Assembly: GCA_011322005.1 (NCBI GenBank)
Contig: DROE01000247.1
Coordinates: forward strand, 1-16,581
DNA from: Devosia sp.
Lineage (GTDB): Bacteria > Pseudomonadota > Alphaproteobacteria > Rhizobiales > Devosiaceae
DNA length: 16,581 nt
Direction: 5' to 3'
The notes under the pieces were generated by a model that did no database searches, was not told the DNA's origin, and worked only from the letters and a program-made list of their open reading frames with translations. Both the position numbers and the translations under genes were made by a program. Positions within the stretch are counted from its first letter, which is position 1; each line of letters starts with the position of its first letter. Shown piece after piece: positions 13,420 through 16,581 of the stretch.

Positions 13420-15339
13420 TCAGAGCCGATGCCAGTGCACCCCGGCAGGCGGCAGGTCAATACCTTCAAAACTGGCGGCTTTTGCTCCATAGTTGAAGAA
13501 AAAGCGCACCGGTCCGCTATCGCGTACTCTTATATGATCGGGCAGGTCCAGCGTAGAAATTTTCTCCTGTGTACAAAGGTTCTTCAGAATTCGGGTGAGC
13601 GCTTTTTGGTCAGGCCAGCCGGCCAAATAAAAGGTCTTGTTTTTTTCGACAATTGCGGGCTTTGCCTCACCGGTCAGTTCAACCGGTTTTGAGGAAGTTT
13701 GCAGGCTTTCCGCCCAGTGAATAAAGGCACCACCATCGGCCAGAGGCACTTCAGCACCGGGACGCAGGCTCTCAACATGTTCGACGGTGCAATCCAGTCC
13801 CGGAATATCGGGGGGCAGCGGCAGAGGAATCTGCATGGCCCCGGTTTTGGAACCGGTGCGCGGCCCGGCTAGGATGGTACCGCCGAAAGCCGCCATCGCG
13901 GTTTTCAAACCATCGCTCAGGTCCATCAGCCCCGGCATCAGAATGAGCTTGTAGTCGCCCAGATTGGTGTCGTTGGGGGAGATGATGTCGATGGAAAGGC
14001 CAAGCCTGCGCAGGGCGCGGTAGAAGTCGAATACCAGGCGGAAATAGTCAAAGCTCTCTCCCTGGGGCAGAATATGCCAGCCCCAAGCCGACTGATAGTC
14101 AAATACCAGCGCCACATCGGCCCGCCCGCAGGCGATTTCAGGCAGTTCGGCCAGTTCACGGGCAACCTGAGCCGCCTCCCCCAAGGCCGGTGCCGCTTCG
14201 CTGTCGGGGCGCAGCATTCCCGCGTGCATCTGTTCCTGAGCAAACGGGGCCTGCCGCCAGCGGAAATAGCACACGGTTTCGGCGCCATGGGCAAAGGCTT
14301 CCCAGGTCCACAGGCGCACCATGCCGGGCAGTGGCGCGGGGTTGAATGGTGCCCAGTTCACAGGTCCGGGCTGTTGTTCCATCACCCACCAGCGCCCGGC
14401 CCCCACCCGGCGGTAGAGGTCATGGTGGAAGGCCTGAAAGTCAGGGTCCCCCTGACGCATGAAGCGCTGTTTCCACTCGTCGTCCCTCTCGGAGCGGTCT
14501 TCAAGAAAACCAAGGGGATAGGAATCCCAACTGGCAATATCCAGGTCGTCCCCGACCGCGTAGTGGTCAAATTCAACGGTCCGGCCCATGTAATTGTGTA
14601 TCAGGGGCTTGCCGGTAAACTGGCGCAAAATGTCGGTCTGCACCCGGTTGAAAGCCACCACCTGCTCTGAACTGTAACGCCAGAAATCCAGCTCGTGGGC
14701 GGGGTTGGCTTTGGTAACCGTCATGTTGGGCAGGTCAATCTCATCAGAGGCGCCATATTCCATGGACCAGAACACGTTGCCCCACGCTTCGTTCAGGGCC
14801 TCAGGCGATTGATACTTGTGAGCCAACCAGTCCCGAAATCCACGCAATGCCGAGCGGGAGTAGGACAGAACCGTGTCGTGGCAGCCATATTCATTGTCGG
14901 TCTGCCATGCTGCCACATGGGGGCTTTTGCCATAACGTTCGCCCAGCTTTTGCACGATGCGCGCGCATTCGTGGCGGTAGCCCATATGGGAAAAGCAATA
15001 GTGCCGGCGCGAGCCGAACTTTCGGGCACGCCCCATGGCATCAACGCCCAGCATGTCGGGATGTTTGCCCAGCATCCAGCGCGGGGGCGTTGCCGTTGGC
15101 GTGCCAACAATCACCTTGAGCCCGGCGGCCCCAAGCGTTTCAATTGCCTCATCCATCCAGCCCCAGTCAAACTCGCCGGGTTCGGGTTCGATGCGGCTCC
15201 AGGCAAATTCACCTATGCGCACCAGGCGCAGGCCGGTCTTTGCCATCAGGGCGGCATCTTTTGCCCACATTTGCCGGGGCCAGTGCTCGGGATAATAACA
15301 AACGCCCAGATTGCGGTTCCTGCCTGATGTTTCAGCCAT
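13420..15339 (-). CDS. GH42 beta-galactosidase
   Basis: A 639-residue glycoside hydrolase of family 42, normal in length. It retains both catalytic glutamates: the acid/base in AAWQTDNEYGCH (E150) and the nucleophile in WWVMEQQPGPVNW (E321). The opening LGVCYYPEHWPRQMWAKDA and RIGEFAWSRIEPEPGEFDW are typical of GH42, as are the central trimerisation-like and the C-terminal beta domain. No signal peptide is seen, so it acts in the cytoplasm on an imported beta-galactoside. Its ATG at 15339 overlaps the 3' end of dgoK by 8 bp, with GGAGG 9 nt upstream, so the two genes are translationally coupled. It probably releases galactose for the downstream oxidative pathway. GH42 enzymes vary in substrate (galactans, lactose, galactosylglycerol), and this one is not decided. 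Confidence 0.93.
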   Translation of the reverse strand: MAETSGRNRNLGVCYYPEHWPRQMWAKDAALMAKTGLRLVRIGEFAWSRIEPEPGEFDWGWMDEAIETLGAAGLKVIVGTPTATPPRWMLGKHPDMLGVDAMGRARKFGSRRHYCFSHMGYRHECARIVQKLGERYGKSPHVAAWQTDNEYGCHDTVLSYSRSALRGFRDWLAHKYQSPEALNEAWGNVFWSMEYGASDEIDLPNMTVTKANPAHELDFWRYSSEQVVAFNRVQTDILRQFTGKPLIHNYMGRTVEFDHYAVGDDLDIASWDSYPLGFLEDRSERDDEWKQRFMRQGDPDFQAFHHDLYRRVGAGRWWVMEQQPGPVNWAPFNPAPLPGMVRLWTWEAFAHGAETVCYFRWRQAPFAQEQMHAGMLRPDSEAAPALGEAAQVARELAELPEIACGRADVALVFDYQSAWGWHILPQGESFDYFRLVFDFYRALRRLGLSIDIISPNDTNLGDYKLILMPGLMDLSDGLKTAMAAFGGTILAGPRTGSKTGAMQIPLPLPPDIPGLDCTVEHVESLRPGAEVPLADGGAFIHWAESLQTSSKPVELTGEAKPAIVEKNKTFYLAGWPDQKALTRILKNLCTQEKISTLDLPDHIRVRDSGPVRFFFNYGAKAASFEGIDLPPAGVHWHRL

Positions 15340-16276
15340 CCTGCACCGCCTCCAGCGCGTGGGGTGAGTTCAGGAGTTGAGAGGCGGCACTGTTCAGACC
15401 GGCGAGGGTCATCGCCTCGACATCATATCTTTTGCAAAGCGCGCCTTGGGTTTCAAGTGCGTCACAATAGGCCAGTGACAGGGCGTCGGTGCCCAGAATT
15501 GCAACATTGTGGCTCTGCCAGTATTGCGTGGTGCCACCAAGCTCAAGACCAATCAGAAGCCCTGACAGCCGGGCGCGTGCCTCTGTTCGTGAAAGGTCAC
15601 AAATCAGCGATCGGGCACGAAGCGAGAACAGTTTTTCAGCCCAGCGCTCCGGTTCATTGAGCGAAGAAACAACCGCTTCACAAAATGCCCCCTTGTCCCA
15701 GCCGTCCGCACCAACCGAATGGCGCAACACCGATTGCTCCGCCAGCAGGGAGAACAGTTCCCCGGTCATAAAAGTGGAAAACCCGACAAGTTCCCCGCCT
15801 CTGACCCGCGCCCACTTGGTGTGGGTTCCGGGCAGGCAGACCACACCGGAAAAGCCCGGCTCCTGAGCCAGAAGCCCGCCAATCTGCGTTTCCTCCCCCC
15901 GCATCACGTCGGCGGGTTGGAGCTGCATGATACCGGGTATGATGTGAACGTTTATGCGCTGGTCCCTGGAGTTGACCCGTGTCAGATCCCCTCCGGTGAC
16001 GGGCGCTGCGGGCACTGCCATATAGGGAGCTTCGAGCCAGCCCTGACGCGAGCCCACCATACCGCAGCAGATAACGGGAATAGTGCAGCCCTCGCGCAGC
16101 CAGGGAGCGACCAGAGCCAGCAGGGCCGGTTCAAAATCATTTGGGCGCAGGCTCCCCATGCCGCTGTCCGAAGCGCTTCTGGCCAGAACCGTCCCTTCAG
16201 AATTCATTGCCCAAGCACGCAGGCGCGATGTGCCCCAGTCCACCCCAATCCATCGGGTTAAAAGCAGGTTGCTCAT
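15332..16276 (-). CDS. dgoK: 2-dehydro-3-deoxygalactonokinase
   Basis: A 314-residue cytoplasmic kinase that phosphorylates 2-dehydro-3-deoxy-D-galactonate in the De Ley-Doudoroff (DgoK-DgoA) branch of galactose or galactonate breakdown. Family motifs are present: GVDWGTSRLRAWAM (11-24), GMVGSRQGW (72-80), MRGEETQIGGLL (125-136) and CLPGTHTKW (147-155). Its ATG overlaps the TGA of the upstream SDR by 4 bp (16273-16276), and its last 8 bp overlap the beta-galactosidase start. The three genes therefore form one tight unit. The aldolase (dgoA) and dehydratase genes of the pathway are not in the window and may lie beyond 16581. Confidence 0.92.
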   Translation of the reverse strand: MSNLLLTRWIGVDWGTSRLRAWAMNSEGTVLARSASDSGMGSLRPNDFEPALLALVAPWLREGCTIPVICCGMVGSRQGWLEAPYMAVPAAPVTGGDLTRVNSRDQRINVHIIPGIMQLQPADVMRGEETQIGGLLAQEPGFSGVVCLPGTHTKWARVRGGELVGFSTFMTGELFSLLAEQSVLRHSVGADGWDKGAFCEAVVSSLNEPERWAEKLFSLRARSLICDLSRTEARARLSGLLIGLELGGTTQYWQSHNVAILGTDALSLAYCDALETQGALCKRYDVEAMTLAGLNSAASQLLNSPHALEAVQDG

Positions 16277-16581
16277 CCGGTTACCGCCACGCCCCCGTCA
16301 ATTACCAGCGCTTGCCCGGTCATCATGCGCGAGGTGTTGGAAGCCAGAAACAGGGTTGCATCAACAATGTCACGGGAATTGAGGTGTTCCTTGAGGCATT
16401 GGCGCTCCAGATGGGCTGCCAGCGCCTCTTTGCTTGCCCACAGGTCCATCTGCCTTTTGGTGAGTACCCAGCCGGGCATCAGGGCGTTGACCCGGATGTT
16501 ATCGGGGCCAAGCTCGCGGGCAAGACCCCGCGTCAGCCCGGTGATTGCCGCCTTGGAGGACACATAGGCGGGGAAACCGGC
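16273..16581 (-). CDS. short-chain dehydrogenase, C-terminal part only
   Basis: The frame is open to the right edge of the window, so the N-terminal cofactor domain and start lie beyond 16581. The visible 102 residues contain the catalytic YVSSK, then ELGPDNIRVNALMPGWVLT and the SDR ending TGQALVIDGGVAVTG. Its TGA overlaps the dgoK ATG, so it is first or upstream in the same operon. Given its neighbours it is a candidate galactose 1-dehydrogenase, feeding galactonate to the pathway; this is inferred from context, since the substrate-specific part is off-window. Confidence 0.87.
   Translation of the reverse strand, partial: AGFPAYVSSKAAITGLTRGLARELGPDNIRVNALMPGWVLTKRQMDLWASKEALAAHLERQCLKEHLNSRDIVDATLFLASNTSRMMTGQALVIDGGVAVTG

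Overview
This 16.6 kb window looks like a chromosomal segment of an alphaproteobacterium, probably Hyphomicrobiales or a relative. The grounds are the fairly high GC content, the family makeup (YtoQ, a short MobA, CUT1 sugar ABC genes, SorC regulator, De Ley-Doudoroff galactose genes) and a decayed stretch resembling adenosylcobalamin-dependent ribonucleotide reductase. No rRNA, CRISPR array, insertion sequence or integrase was seen. The genus cannot be fixed from the sequence.

Region 1 (1-3900) is a housekeeping patchwork. It holds the 3' end of a ytoQ gene, a roughly 490 bp spacer without a convincing gene, tRNA-Cys(GCA), a MobA-like molybdenum cofactor guanylyltransferase and tRNA-Asn(GTT). 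A spacer after tRNA-Asn carries a fragment resembling an internal part of NrdJ, with a stop codon in frame. On the minus strand follow an SRPBCC protein and an AlkD-like DNA alkylation repair protein, which read as a two-gene unit. A 450 bp spacer before the kinase holds a possible broken gene.

Region 2 (3928-13412) is a divergent carbohydrate or polyol utilisation locus centred on a 154 bp control region (9506-9659). Leftward run the solute-binding protein, two membrane permeases, a SorC-family regulator and an FGGY kinase of the xylulokinase type. Rightward run the MalK/UgpC-type ATPase, a glycerol-1-phosphate dehydrogenase (AraM family), a SIS-domain protein of the 6-phospho-3-hexuloisomerase type and a short-chain dehydrogenase. 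A strong hairpin with a T-tract after the binding-protein gene probably lets that protein be made in excess over the permeases. The control region has an imperfect palindrome that may be the SorC operator.

Region 3 (13420-16581) lies on the minus strand and converges on region 2 with a 7 bp gap. It holds a GH42 beta-galactosidase, a 2-dehydro-3-deoxygalactonokinase (dgoK) and the 3' end of a second SDR, packed with overlapping starts and stops. These fit cleavage of a beta-galactoside followed by oxidative galactose breakdown.

The most interesting aspect is the gene combination in region 2. A CUT1 importer with SorC control is joined to an FGGY kinase lacking the usual MHG motif, an AraM-like dehydrogenase, a PHI-like isomerase and an SDR. 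I know of no described pathway using exactly this set. One speculative reading, joining regions 2 and 3, is use of a galactosyl-polyol such as galactosylglycerol. The substrate is not determined by the sequence.
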